This document shows, one piece after another, positions 35,406-44,833 of a stretch of DNA of 64,000 nucleotides. Positions within the stretch are counted from its first letter, which is position 1. Every line of letters begins with the position of its first letter. Source of the stretch: Butyricicoccus pullicaecorum (GTDB lineage: Bacteria > Bacillota > Clostridia > Oscillospirales > Butyricicoccaceae); NCBI GenBank assembly GCA_018365995.1, contig JAGZIY010000007.1, positions 34,294-98,293 of the forward strand, written 5' to 3'. Made by a program: the position numbers and the translations under genes. The notes below the pieces were generated by a model. It worked only from the letters and a program-made list of their open reading frames with translations. It was not told the origin of the DNA and searched no databases.

Positions 35406-36275
35406 TTAAATTTCATTTAGTTTCTGATACACTTCCAACAGCAGCCAGCAGTCATCTAAAGCCCGATGAAATTGCGGCGTATCCAATGACAAGTGCTTTG
35501 CGACCGTACGCAATTGATAATTTGATAACCCAAATATCTTTCTGCGCGCATGATTTAACACATCTATGCAGCGATTTGCAGGCAGTGACATACTATGTAC
35601 TCGGCAAGCCTCCCGAAGAAAACCCATATCGAAAGACAACTGATATCCTACCAGCGTATCTCGTCCAATAAATTTCAAAAAAGACGCCAGTGCACGTTCC
35701 AAAGGAATCCCCTCCCGCTGTGTCAACGATATGTCGATTCCTGTCAGCTCTACAACTGTTTCCGGAATTGTACGTTCACTCAGCACCAATTGAGAAAAGG
35801 TCTCCACCTCCTGCCCTTCTCTCACCCGAATTGCACCGAATTCTAAAATCGTACAGCCGGAAACATGTAATCCTGTTGTCTCCAAATCTACTATTACGTA
35901 GGAGTCCTTTTTTCCCTGTGACGCTCGCCTCTGTTTTTGTGCCATCTGCCGTTTTGCTGCATGGCTAAATCCCGATTTCAACCCGCCGCTGTCAGGCGCT
36001 GAAGATTGCGCCAGTGGGCGGCGCATGAGCTGAATACCATCAAAATCCACAGGCTCCCATGAAGTATTGTGTACACGAAAATCCATCTTTTGTTCATTAT
36101 TGGTGGAAAATACCATGGTAGCTCGTCCATTTTTCAAGTTTTCACAAACACGCTTCCAAACCGCGTCCCGCACGCGGCTGCTGAGATTTCCCACATAAAC
36201 GCCAGTGTTGATTTCACAGAGCCATTTGGATAGGTCTCCTCGCAACTTGGGTGGGCAATCAGTTACTGTAATCAC
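35406..36275 (-). CDS. cas2: Cas2 fused to DnaQ-like 3'-5' exonuclease
   Basis: Residues 1-95 are a type I-E Cas2 (TVTDCPPKLRGDLSKWLCEI, TGVYVGNLSSRVRDAVWKRV). A linker follows, then a DEDDh exonuclease from about residue 125, with VDLETTG, LSFDMGFL and HRALDD holding the acidic and His residues. Cas2 pairs with Cas1 to insert spacers, and the DnaQ part can trim prespacer ends. The start is GTG 36275, overlapping the cas1 stop as GTGA. An ATT at 36281, 7 bp after GAGGAGGAGG, is an alternative start. It is the last cas gene, next to the array. Confidence 0.93.
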   Translation of the reverse strand: MITVTDCPPKLRGDLSKWLCEINTGVYVGNLSSRVRDAVWKRVCENLKNGRATMVFSTNNEQKMDFRVHNTSWEPVDFDGIQLMRRPLAQSSAPDSGGLKSGFSHAAKRQMAQKQRRASQGKKDSYVIVDLETTGLHVSGCTILEFGAIRVREGQEVETFSQLVLSERTIPETVVELTGIDISLTQREGIPLERALASFLKFIGRDTLVGYQLSFDMGFLREACRVHSMSLPANRCIDVLNHARRKIFGLSNYQLRTVAKHLSLDTPQFHRALDDCWLLLEVYQKLNEI

Positions 36276-37237
36276 AAGAATGAGGAATCCTCCTCCTCTC
36301 TTCCAAAGTAATTCACACCATTTCCCACGGTGCCCAGCTGATTGTCCCATAAATAAACCGTTTCTTGCACTTCGGGCTGTTCCTCCTCGGATAAAAGCAG
36401 CCAGCGGATATCATGGATCATTCGCTCCAAGATATGGTTCCGTACCATAGCATCACGCACTCGCCTGCGTACAGCAGCAGATAAATCCTCCGGTTCCTCT
36501 GCCACGATTTCAAATGCAATCGGAATGGTGACTTCCGCCTTATAAAGGTCTGCAATATCATATACAAATGAACACTCATGCCCTACATGTACAAATCCCA
36601 GCCCCGGTGCACAGCCCAGCGATACGATTACTGCATGCGCAAGACCATATAAACAAGCATGCCCTGCCGACAGTGCCTGATTCACTTTGTCACTTGCTTC
36701 AAAATCCTCTGGGCAATACGCCCTTCCATTCCACTCGACACCCGTTCTCTTGGACGCCAGACGATAGGCCTTTCTCACGCGACTGCCCTCTCTTCCACGC
36801 AGCTGCTGCATGGTCAATTGAGATACATCTTCGTCCGGAAAACGCAGCTGATACATTTTTCGCGCAACATTTAGATGTTTTCGTGTATTGCTTACCAGTT
36901 TTGCCTGACGCAGCAGCAAACTGGAATGTGTGGTCAAAGGCCTTCCATGGGCATAATAGCGTACACCATGCTCTCCTACCCAGACAACACCCACGCCAGT
37001 ATCCCCCATGAGCTCCATAGCACGATGGGTCACACGGGTGCCCGGGCCTAACAGCAATACGGAAATGGCAGCCGCCGGAACATGAATCACACCCTTTTCA
37101 TCTGTCACAGTGATTGCTCCATCTTGCCTTCCTAAGGTACAGTGCTCCAAATATAAAAACGTCATTCGATCTTTGATTTGCGGAAGCGCCTGTATCTCTG
37201 GTCGAACGATCCCCGACATTTCCGCCATATCTATCAT
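36272..37237 (-). CDS. cas1: CRISPR integrase Cas1 (type I-E)
   Basis: The 321-residue Cas1 cuts and joins prespacers into the array. It has the type I-E landmarks LYLEHCTLGRQDGAI, GTRVTHRAMELMGDTGVGVV, RVRKAYRLASKRTGVEWNGR and GFVHVGHECSFVYDIADLYK, the last with the metal-binding His and Asp. Its ATG overlaps the cas6e stop (ATGA). Confidence 0.97.
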   Translation of the reverse strand: MIDMAEMSGIVRPEIQALPQIKDRMTFLYLEHCTLGRQDGAITVTDEKGVIHVPAAAISVLLLGPGTRVTHRAMELMGDTGVGVVWVGEHGVRYYAHGRPLTTHSSLLLRQAKLVSNTRKHLNVARKMYQLRFPDEDVSQLTMQQLRGREGSRVRKAYRLASKRTGVEWNGRAYCPEDFEASDKVNQALSAGHACLYGLAHAVIVSLGCAPGLGFVHVGHECSFVYDIADLYKAEVTIPIAFEIVAEEPEDLSAAVRRRVRDAMVRNHILERMIHDIRWLLLSEEEQPEVQETVYLWDNQLGTVGNGVNYFGREEEDSSFL

Positions 37238-37863
37238 CTCCCAATCACAGTCATTAAACCAAGACCATATGCCTTGCCTCTGCCGATCCCTTCTGTAAGC
37301 AGTTTCCGAAATGCTTGCGCATCTGTCACCTCAAGAACCCCCTCATAGGTAACTGCAAGCAGGGACACTGCTTGTCCATGATATTTCTTTTGAAAATGTC
37401 TCCACTGGGACTGCACTACTGTGAACGCATCTGGATTCAGCTGAAATCCATGCTTTTGCGCCCGTTCCAACAGCCACTTCTGCTGAAATTCTGTGGTGAT
37501 GTGCGCATAAACCTTGCCACGCTTTGCAGGATTCTTTTGATTCGGCACACTTTTTGTGGGATTGGCAGTCAGGCGGAATCTCCAAACAGTTCCTGATTGG
37601 ATCCGATCCAAAAGCGGTGTATAATCCTTTGTTTCCGGCAACTCGCCTGTGCCGAATTGCTTGGCAATATGTTTTAAGTCCGGCATATCCTCACTGAGCA
37701 ATAACAGATAGCGTCTCTCCCCCAGCTGATCCAGCCGCCACAGTCTGCGGCGGCGTTCTCCTGCAAAAGCCTGCTCTACCGCACCATGAAACTGCTGAGG
37801 ATTTGCCAACGCGGTCATCGTACTGCGCTTATGTATATCCAATGCAACTCTTGACAAATACAT
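37234..37863 (-). CDS. cas6e: CRISPR RNA endonuclease Cas6e
   Basis: Cas6e cuts the pre-crRNA at the base of the repeat hairpin and stays in Cascade. The 209-residue protein begins MYLSRVALDIHKRSTMTALA, containing the usual early His, and ends in the glycine-rich loop GIGRGKAYGLGLMTVIGR that contacts RNA. The start at 37863 fits the family and overlaps the end of cas5e closely. Confidence 0.95.
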   Translation of the reverse strand: MYLSRVALDIHKRSTMTALANPQQFHGAVEQAFAGERRRRLWRLDQLGERRYLLLLSEDMPDLKHIAKQFGTGELPETKDYTPLLDRIQSGTVWRFRLTANPTKSVPNQKNPAKRGKVYAHITTEFQQKWLLERAQKHGFQLNPDAFTVVQSQWRHFQKKYHGQAVSLLAVTYEGVLEVTDAQAFRKLLTEGIGRGKAYGLGLMTVIGR

Positions 37864-37864
37864 C

Positions 37865-38563
37865 TCAATCATCTCCCAACTCGACAAATGGGTCATGCTG
37901 TGTTTCGGGTACTATTTTTGACAAATCCACCCGAATCTCCTTTGCCGCTCGATACCCAAACTGTCGATGGAGCGGACTGAACGAAATCGGCAAATCCTGC
38001 CGATATGCGCCCTCCTGCGGAGCAGCATCTAAAACAAGACGTACAGGCGCTGCACTTTTCTTTTTCCATGCCGGAACCAGCAGCGGCTCCTCGCGCAGCG
38101 TCTGCTCCAGACCACTCTCCCGTATGCCCAAACAAAGGGGAAGGGTCGGCGGACAGGAGCGTCTGCCCAAAAAGAGCGGAAATACAGGGGTTTGCAGGGC
38201 ATTGTTCAACTCGGTCAAAAAATCTATATCCTCACTCTCCAGCCCTACCAGAAAAATCGTATCTGACAGATAATACCGCCAAGTAACATAGCTTGTACTC
38301 TCTGATTTAGATTTCCCTACTTTTTTAACTGTCTGATAATCTGGCAGCAGCTTTCCCTCCTGATCTACACGCACACCGAAATGCAAACGATTCAGGCGCT
38401 GCAAGGCTTTCTCCTCATCTCTGCGCAGACCCAGAGCAGCAGCGAGCAAACCAACCACACCGCTTTTCGTTGGCTCGCGGTCAGTTTTGCGAATCTCAAA
38501 TTTAGAATCCCTTCCCCATGACTGCATGGGCGCTGCCAGACGCAGTAACAGGGTTGCCATCAT
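37865..38563 (-). CDS. cas5e: Cascade subunit Cas5e
   Basis: Cas5e holds the crRNA 5' handle at the foot of Cascade. The 232-residue protein has the N-terminal RAMP start LLLRLAAPMQSWGRDSKF, then REPTKSGVVGLLAAALG and the glycine-containing FLGRRSCPPTLPL. Its ATG overlaps the cas7e stop. Confidence 0.95.
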   Translation of the reverse strand: MMATLLLRLAAPMQSWGRDSKFEIRKTDREPTKSGVVGLLAAALGLRRDEEKALQRLNRLHFGVRVDQEGKLLPDYQTVKKVGKSKSESTSYVTWRYYLSDTIFLVGLESEDIDFLTELNNALQTPVFPLFLGRRSCPPTLPLCLGIRESGLEQTLREEPLLVPAWKKKSAAPVRLVLDAAPQEGAYRQDLPISFSPLHRQFGYRAAKEIRVDLSKIVPETQHDPFVELGDD

Positions 38564-39648
38564 TCCACCTCTTTTCCGCTCAAATACTCTGTAATATTGT
38601 ATTCTAACGCCGTTAAAAGCTCACCAAGCGGCATGACAGGAGCCAACGCTTCCATTCCACTGCCAATGGCGAAAGACTGCGCCGGTATGCCCGTATATGC
38701 TTCATATACCTCCTGCGCATAGGTCAGCAAACGCTTTTTCGAGGGCGCCACATACCCGCCCTCTGCACCAGCTGCAACTGCCTTTTCAAATGCTCCGCAC
38801 AGATTCACAGGCTGGTCATTGCGAATCGTCACATACACAGCATCTGGCAGTGTACGGTTTGCAAAGGTATTTTGTTTGCCAGTAGGCATAGAGCGAATGA
38901 ACGCCTCCGCAAACACGCGTACAGCATTTACTGCCTCATTTTTTCCAATATGTGAGGTCAGCTCCAAAACATTGACCGTAGCATAGCGATACAGAGTAGA
39001 GGAATTGTACTCCACAGTACCCAAATGCCCTGCACCGGCACTGTCCTCCGGCGCACAGTCGTCCACCGCCGTGAAATAGTCATATTCGTTTTGCACCTTA
39101 TGGGTCGAGATGCTATGCGCGACCTGCGCGGCAGCATCATAGTTCAGAGAAGGATCCGCAGCCACCATACGCCCAAACAATGCCATATCCACAGAAGGCA
39201 TCTCGCGAAGTGTGCTCTGATACATCTTTTTATCCTTACAATCCTCCACAGCCAGCTGTGCCAGTCCCTTGACCTGATCATGGCTCAAGAAAAACAGGGT
39301 CTCTACATTTCCAGTCTCTTTCTTATCCTTCTTTTCCAGCTTGAGACCTACATATTCCAACACCTTTTTCGCCAAGGACTCTGCATCTTTTTCAGGTGCC
39401 ATCGTTTCGATTTCCCGCTCGAGCAGCTGTAAGACTTTCTTGGTGCGCTCTCCCACCAATCGTCCGTCCAAAAGTTCCTCCCGAAACATCTCCCGCATTG
39501 CATGTTTCCATGCCTGAGAAGACACCCGCGCACGTGTGGTGCCACCATAAACAGCGGTTTTGGGGCTGCCCGTATCATCACGATTGACACAGCTTGGCGG
39601 CACTGTTTGGAGTACATGAAAATCCACATACAGACGATTTCTATCCAT
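38560..39648 (-). CDS. cas7e: Cascade backbone subunit Cas7e
   Basis: Six Cas7e copies form the crRNA-binding backbone of Cascade. The 362-residue protein begins with FHVLQTVPPSCVNRDDTGSP and TRARVSSQAWKHAMREMF, and has DMALFGRMVAADPSLNYDAA, SHIGKNEAVNAV and FANRTLPDAVYV, all typical of type I-E Cas7. It lies 14 bp after cse2. Confidence 0.96.
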   Translation of the reverse strand: MDRNRLYVDFHVLQTVPPSCVNRDDTGSPKTAVYGGTTRARVSSQAWKHAMREMFREELLDGRLVGERTKKVLQLLEREIETMAPEKDAESLAKKVLEYVGLKLEKKDKKETGNVETLFFLSHDQVKGLAQLAVEDCKDKKMYQSTLREMPSVDMALFGRMVAADPSLNYDAAAQVAHSISTHKVQNEYDYFTAVDDCAPEDSAGAGHLGTVEYNSSTLYRYATVNVLELTSHIGKNEAVNAVRVFAEAFIRSMPTGKQNTFANRTLPDAVYVTIRNDQPVNLCGAFEKAVAAGAEGGYVAPSKKRLLTYAQEVYEAYTGIPAQSFAIGSGMEALAPVMPLGELLTALEYNITEYLSGKEVE

Positions 39649-39662
39649 TTTTTAGTCCTCCC

Positions 39663-40229
39663 TTAGTTGTCTGAAACTTCTTTTTCCGGATTGTGATAAT
39701 AGTCTTGTCCCCACAGCAAGCGAATCTGCGGCGCAGTGCCTGCGAATTGCAGCAAATACAGTTCTTTTGCCAAACGTGGGTAATCCAGCGGAATTGCCTT
39801 GTCTCTCAATAGCTGAATCATGCTGCGCAGATAATGCGCGATTTCCTGTATGCTTGAGGCAGTGAGTAATTTCTGAAATCGTCGAAACGAAGGACTCCCC
39901 TCCGGCTCCCCTTCTGCCAAACGGCGCACAGCACTGCCCAAGGATACATCTGGCATATTCATATCGGCATGCTGACTTTGCTGATGCAGTGCATACAAAG
40001 TCAGCGCCAGATAAACCGCCCATTCTCCCGATGTAGGTGTTCCATTCTTGCTTTGCAGCTCCAATGGCATATCCTGAAGGAATATCCCCCAAAGCTCCGG
40101 CACATCTCCCGGAATCCGCCCCACTCCCCTACGTAAATTCGCAAGCATTGCCTTGCGGGAATTCTCTGGCAGGCTGCTGAGTCTGCTCAGCTGCCTGTTT
40201 ACCACACGATAGACCTCATCTGCAATCAT
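39663..40229 (-). CDS. cse2: Cascade small subunit Cse2
   Basis: Cse2 (CasB, Cas11e) dimers stabilise the R-loop in Cascade. The 188-residue helical protein shows ARG-rich NLRRGVGRIPGDVPELWGIF, WAVYLALTLYALHQQSQ and the closing DYPRLAKELYLLQFAG with LLWGQDYY. Length and position between cas8e and cas7e fit the family. Confidence 0.94.
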   Translation of the reverse strand: MIADEVYRVVNRQLSRLSSLPENSRKAMLANLRRGVGRIPGDVPELWGIFLQDMPLELQSKNGTPTSGEWAVYLALTLYALHQQSQHADMNMPDVSLGSAVRRLAEGEPEGSPSFRRFQKLLTASSIQEIAHYLRSMIQLLRDKAIPLDYPRLAKELYLLQFAGTAPQIRLLWGQDYYHNPEKEVSDN

Positions 40230-40244
40230 ACGCTGCCTCCTCCT

Positions 40245-41831
40245 TTATGGATAGATTTGATTCACATGATATAGAAATCTGTTATAGACCTTCGGTGCAC
40301 AATAATATATTTTCTTATCACCCTTCTCAATCGCCCGTCCCACCAAAGCAGGTGTGCCTGCTGCTTCTACCATCGTTCTGCCCAACCCATAGGCAATCCT
40401 TTTTGCCTGTGCTCTCCAGCTTTCCACAGCGGTATCCATATCGTCCTCCGGCTCTAACTGATAGAGCCACTGACAGAAAGGCTGATCGATTTCATAATAA
40501 AACTGTTCCTTTGCCGCTCTTGTCTGTCCGACTCCTTCATTTCCAGCTGACAAAGCCAATTCCTTTGCCAGCCATCCTACTTGATCTGCCAGCTTTTCAC
40601 AATTTTGAATTTCAGTAATCACTTTAATTCGGCATGCGCTTCCCAGTTCGTCCAAGAGCTGAATATGAAATGCAAGCGTATCGCAAAATGTATCCTTGAC
40701 GAAAAAATCCTTATCCCCATATTCAACGCCGACCCGCTTAAAATAGATTCTTCTCTTCCGCTCCAAATATTTTTTCCGCTGCAAGGCAGTGATCCACTTC
40801 ACAATACCGGGGGCATGAATATCTCCCTCCTGCGAGAAAGCAATTGGAAACTCACGCCAAAATTGTTTGGACGGGTCATGCCGCGCTGGCTGATGAAAGG
40901 CTGGCGTATGACTCTTTTCCTGTATTTTACGCCAAATCGTCATTTGCTCCCCAAAGGCATTTTCTTTTTGGAAAAAATCTCCACCCAGCAGAAAATACCC
41001 TACAGCCAAATCGTGTTCTCGATGCAAAAGCAAACGGCGGGACTGTAAGGTCAGCAGCGCGGCTGCATTGTCGGGACATGAAATTTCTGTACGCTCCCCA
41101 CAGCGCGGCTGTTCCAACTCCCAGCAAGGCTGAGGTTCTTCCCACAAACAATCGCCATCTTTCAGCAATACCAGATTGAGCAGCAGCGTTTCTGCCAGAT
41201 TTCTTCCTTGTGCCAACAAAATTCCAAGCTTTCCCAACCAGCCTGCTCCCGCAGAAGGAAGGTTTTTTCCTTTTGGCTTTGCAGATGTGTCATCAAATCC
41301 GTTGACATATAGCAGCCACCGCGCTGCCTGTGCATAGTCCATAGCTGCTTTGTATTCCTTTGCATACGTGGCAAATAGCCGCAATTTATTCGCACTTTCT
41401 GAAATTTCTCCATTGAGTTTGGCTGCCCCATATGCGGTGCCGATTTCTGCCTGCACGATTTGATAAAAAGGTCTTTGCGGGTGAAAAAGCCAAAAGCGCT
41501 CTCTCCAGCTGTCCAAATACTGTTGAATGGGCTTTTGGGGCAAACCCTCGTCCTTGTGACTCCAGAGCATTTTCCACCGCAGCAGTGCCTCTTCCCTATT
41601 TTGCAGCGGCATATTCTCCCCAGACAAATCCATTCTGTAAAATACCGTTTGCAGAACTGCCAGCATCAGACGAAGTACAGCCACATCCTGTGCAGGCATC
41701 TCTCCTGCCAAATCCTGAAATTCATGGGCACGAAGCAACGCATCGGTCAAGGAAACCTCCTCCACTGTACCGTCTGCGTTCAGTACCCGAATCCAAGGTT
41801 CTTCCAAAAGATTAAATTCTATCTGCTCCAT
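40245..41831 (-). CDS. cas8e: Cascade large subunit Cas8e (Cse1)
   Basis: Cas8e (CasA) recognises the PAM and recruits Cas3. The 528-residue protein begins MEQIEFNLLEEPWIRVLNAD and has the type I-E segments LAGEMPAQDVAVLRLMLAVL, FWLFHPQRPFYQI and a C-terminal four-helix bundle ending in RIAYGLGRTMVEA. The start at 41831 lies behind AAAGGGGG, which is contained in the end of cas3. Confidence 0.95.
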   Translation of the reverse strand: MEQIEFNLLEEPWIRVLNADGTVEEVSLTDALLRAHEFQDLAGEMPAQDVAVLRLMLAVLQTVFYRMDLSGENMPLQNREEALLRWKMLWSHKDEGLPQKPIQQYLDSWRERFWLFHPQRPFYQIVQAEIGTAYGAAKLNGEISESANKLRLFATYAKEYKAAMDYAQAARWLLYVNGFDDTSAKPKGKNLPSAGAGWLGKLGILLAQGRNLAETLLLNLVLLKDGDCLWEEPQPCWELEQPRCGERTEISCPDNAAALLTLQSRRLLLHREHDLAVGYFLLGGDFFQKENAFGEQMTIWRKIQEKSHTPAFHQPARHDPSKQFWREFPIAFSQEGDIHAPGIVKWITALQRKKYLERKRRIYFKRVGVEYGDKDFFVKDTFCDTLAFHIQLLDELGSACRIKVITEIQNCEKLADQVGWLAKELALSAGNEGVGQTRAAKEQFYYEIDQPFCQWLYQLEPEDDMDTAVESWRAQAKRIAYGLGRTMVEAAGTPALVGRAIEKGDKKIYYCAPKVYNRFLYHVNQIYP

Positions 41832-41832
41832 G

Positions 41833-44571
41833 TTATTCCCCCTTTTCATAGGTCAAACCCGTTTGTCGATCATAGTGTAAAACGCTTCCTGCCAAGCGCA
41901 TGGAAAGTGTATGGTCCAATAATAGAATCAATTCTCCCTTCAGCAGCGGCGCCGCCTGCCATTGCGCAAGCTTCCCTTGATTTTGTTTTTCCAGTTCTTC
42001 AATGACCTTGTCAATATTCCAGTGCTTGCTGAAATATGCTGGCAGTCTCAATTTCTGCCGTGCAATTTGCATGCTTTCTTCTCTGGAAGGCGACCGGTCT
42101 GTCGGAATTTCCCTGCCCTGCTCCTGCCAAGGTAAAAAATGCACACTTCCATCGCTCCACTGAACCATAATCAAAACTTCAAGGGACGGGTCTCCGTCAC
42201 GCACCGCAGCACGTGCCGCTGCATCTGACCGTGCATCTTCTTCATCTATCCAATTGTCCAACACCTCCGGCTCCTCGCATAGATGAGAATGTACCGGCGG
42301 CTTTGGTATTACATAAGCGTCTGCCCGCTGCCGCTTGATTGCCTGCTGCAAACGATATGCCTGCCACATTTCGTTTTTCTGCTCTGCCTCGTCAGCATAG
42401 GTACTTTGCACAAGCTTGGGGATATCGTCCGGCAAGGTGATGCTTTCCGGCAGCAGCTGTCTGGTGCGCCAAAGCAGCCATTCTCCGTAGACGACTTTGC
42501 TCCCCGCGTCCAGTTCCTCTCCGTCCGGAACCAGAACGGTACAGACAGCCTTTTGCAGTAAAGGCGGTCTGGTTCGTCCACGATGCCAGTGCTCTCGTCC
42601 GATGCGCTGAAGCAGCAAATCCATGGGACAAAGCTCTGTGACCAAAAAGTCGAAATCAATATCCAGCGATTGCTCCAACACCTGTGTTCCCACTACGATG
42701 AGTCGGTTTCTCTGCTGTGGTGTAGAGTGTTTTCCCAGACGTTCGCGCAATATTCGCTCCTTTTCTGCCCGATCCGGCATCAAAAACTGTGCATGGAACA
42801 GAATCACCTCACAGTCTGGCAGCTCTGTGCGAAGCAATTCCGCTGCCGTCTGCGCCTTTTTCACAGTGTTTAGAATGATTCCCGCACAGCCTCCCTGTTC
42901 CAGCATCGTGCGCAGCAGACTTGGCAGTGCACTCTCCTTTTCGTATTGCAGCGCTACTGTTTGCTGCTGTGTGGAAAGAGAAACTGTCTTTTGCAGCACT
43001 TGGGAGCCATCTGTCCATGTGAGCAATGGATATCCTTGTGTACTTTCTAAACAAGGTGTTGTTTTATTTGCACCCAAATAGCTTTGTATCAATTCCTTTC
43101 GACGCTTTTCCGGCAGAGTTGCCGAGAGCAGGATCACCGGCACACCATATTCTCCCAACCACTGAAGAACGCGATCAAAATATTGATTCATATACGCATC
43201 GTAAGCATGTACCTCGTCAATCACCACAACCTTTCCTGCCAATCCCAAATGACGCAGCATCACATGCTTTTGTTTGAGTCCTGCCATCAAAAGCTGATCC
43301 ACCGTTCCAATCACAAAATCTGCTAAAAGTGCCTGCTTATTTCCCTGAAACCACGGATGTACCAATATGCCGCTTTCCAGATTGTCTTCCTCCACAACAG
43401 AAGCGCCGCCCAGCAATTCGCGATAGTCCTCATTCAACTCTGCCATGCCATGCGCCAGTCGAATAGAATGTACCATTTCCTCCGACTGACTGCCCGCCCA
43501 CAAAGCGAGACGGGAAAAAATACCATTCGCAGTGGCTTGTGTGGGAAGCCCAAAGTATAGACCCCCCATTCCAAATCTTGCGGCACATACCTCAGCAGCA
43601 GCCAAGGCTGCCTCTGTCTTGCCTGCACCCATTTGTGCTTCTATGATAAAAAGTCCGGCATGTGAGATATCATTGACCACGGACAGCACTGCCTTCTGTA
43701 CCTCATTCGGACGAAAACCGAAACGCTCTGCAAAGGTCTGCTCGTCCAGAGAGTGACACCAACACTCCCACGGAAAGGTGAGCGCAATCCTGCTCCATGC
43801 CTCTTCCACTCTGGCAGGATAACATGTCTCATCGCCCACCTCATCTACCGGAATCAATGGAAAATATTTCGTATTGCTGGCAATCCAGTCTGCCATAATC
43901 AAAAGACCCGTCAGCAGCAATTCCTGATGCGTGGTCAAAACTGGTAATTCTTCCGGTTTTGAAAATCCTGCCTGATGCAGAGCACTCTGAAACAGTGCTT
44001 GCCAGTTCCCTCTCCACTGTTCCTCTTGCTCCTTGCTGCCCCAATAATTTCTGGAATAATGCTCCAACTGCTCTTCTATATAGTCCCCATACGCGTCCTG
44101 CTGTGGCTTCCCATGATGGGCACCCGCAATCGACGCCAACCCGGCAGGACATTGTAATTCCAGCAGTATCATTTCGCTTGCTCTGGCATGCGGTGTCTTG
44201 TTCGCATAAGGAAAAGTTGCAGGTATAAAAGTGCACAGTCTTTCCCGTACCTCTGGCAGGTTTGCCAAAATGTTTTTTTGGAATACGGCAGTCGCCTTTC
44301 CAATATCGTGCACGGCTCCCAAAAAATAAGCTGTATTCGCTGCCACTTCTTCTTCCAATCCCATCGTTCTCCGAACAGACAGCGGCACCCAGTTTTGGAT
44401 CAGTCTTTTCATGATCTCCGCCGTATCTCTCAGATGCATCCATAAGGGAAGCCATTGACTATTGTCTGCAAAATTTGTTTTGGCTGCCAAGCCTTTCACT
44501 GCATTATCCAACAAAATATCACCTGTTTCCCCCAGATATTTGTGACTATTATACAAGATATTTTTACACAT
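41833..44571 (-). CDS. cas3: CRISPR helicase-nuclease Cas3
   Basis: Cas3 unwinds and degrades targeted DNA once recruited by Cascade. The 912-residue protein has an N-terminal HD nuclease (LGAVHDIGKATAVFQ, GAHHGKPQQD) and an SF2 helicase with the Walker A segment AQMGAGKTEAALAAAE, the DEVHAYD box, ILLSATLPEKRR and the motif VI-like LLQRIGREHWHRG. Its C-terminal domain runs to residue 912. It is the first gene of the cas operon. Confidence 0.97.
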   Translation of the reverse strand: MCKNILYNSHKYLGETGDILLDNAVKGLAAKTNFADNSQWLPLWMHLRDTAEIMKRLIQNWVPLSVRRTMGLEEEVAANTAYFLGAVHDIGKATAVFQKNILANLPEVRERLCTFIPATFPYANKTPHARASEMILLELQCPAGLASIAGAHHGKPQQDAYGDYIEEQLEHYSRNYWGSKEQEEQWRGNWQALFQSALHQAGFSKPEELPVLTTHQELLLTGLLIMADWIASNTKYFPLIPVDEVGDETCYPARVEEAWSRIALTFPWECWCHSLDEQTFAERFGFRPNEVQKAVLSVVNDISHAGLFIIEAQMGAGKTEAALAAAEVCAARFGMGGLYFGLPTQATANGIFSRLALWAGSQSEEMVHSIRLAHGMAELNEDYRELLGGASVVEEDNLESGILVHPWFQGNKQALLADFVIGTVDQLLMAGLKQKHVMLRHLGLAGKVVVIDEVHAYDAYMNQYFDRVLQWLGEYGVPVILLSATLPEKRRKELIQSYLGANKTTPCLESTQGYPLLTWTDGSQVLQKTVSLSTQQQTVALQYEKESALPSLLRTMLEQGGCAGIILNTVKKAQTAAELLRTELPDCEVILFHAQFLMPDRAEKERILRERLGKHSTPQQRNRLIVVGTQVLEQSLDIDFDFLVTELCPMDLLLQRIGREHWHRGRTRPPLLQKAVCTVLVPDGEELDAGSKVVYGEWLLWRTRQLLPESITLPDDIPKLVQSTYADEAEQKNEMWQAYRLQQAIKRQRADAYVIPKPPVHSHLCEEPEVLDNWIDEEDARSDAAARAAVRDGDPSLEVLIMVQWSDGSVHFLPWQEQGREIPTDRSPSREESMQIARQKLRLPAYFSKHWNIDKVIEELEKQNQGKLAQWQAAPLLKGELILLLDHTLSMRLAGSVLHYDRQTGLTYEKGE

Positions 44572-44833
44572 TTCAATATTTTAGTAAATATTTTCCATTT
44601 TTGAGACACAGACTCGTCAAATCCAATCTGCAAACCTATCTATTTTTCATATCCTCTTTTTTGAAAATGCGCACAAAAAAAGACCGCCGACTTTTTCACA
44701 TGACGATGTGTGTCAACGGTCTGCTTATTTTGTTGTTGGGAAATAAAGCAAATCCTATGAGTTACCAACCCTCATTTTTAGCCAAATTCCGTATAACTCC
44801 ATAGTTTCAAAACCTTACTGCTTGTTCAGCTTG
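44572..44833 (-). promoter_or_regulatory. cas operon promoter region
   Basis: An AT-rich gap between the NADAR gene terminator and cas3, without coding sequence. The cas promoter should lie here (44572-44672), but no single -35/-10 pair stands out. Confidence 0.45.
44673..44722 (-). terminator. Terminator of the NADAR gene
   Basis: On the minus strand AGACCG and GAC arms pair with GTC and CGGTCT around an inner ACAT/ATGT stem. Seven T follow. It separates the NADAR gene from the cas operon. Confidence 0.8.

Noticed and set aside
44540..44571. cas3 5' end as a target of the crRNA-like relic
   Set aside because: The seed-like match is only seven bases, no known PAM flanks it, and it lies in conserved cas3 codons; noted as a weak hint only.
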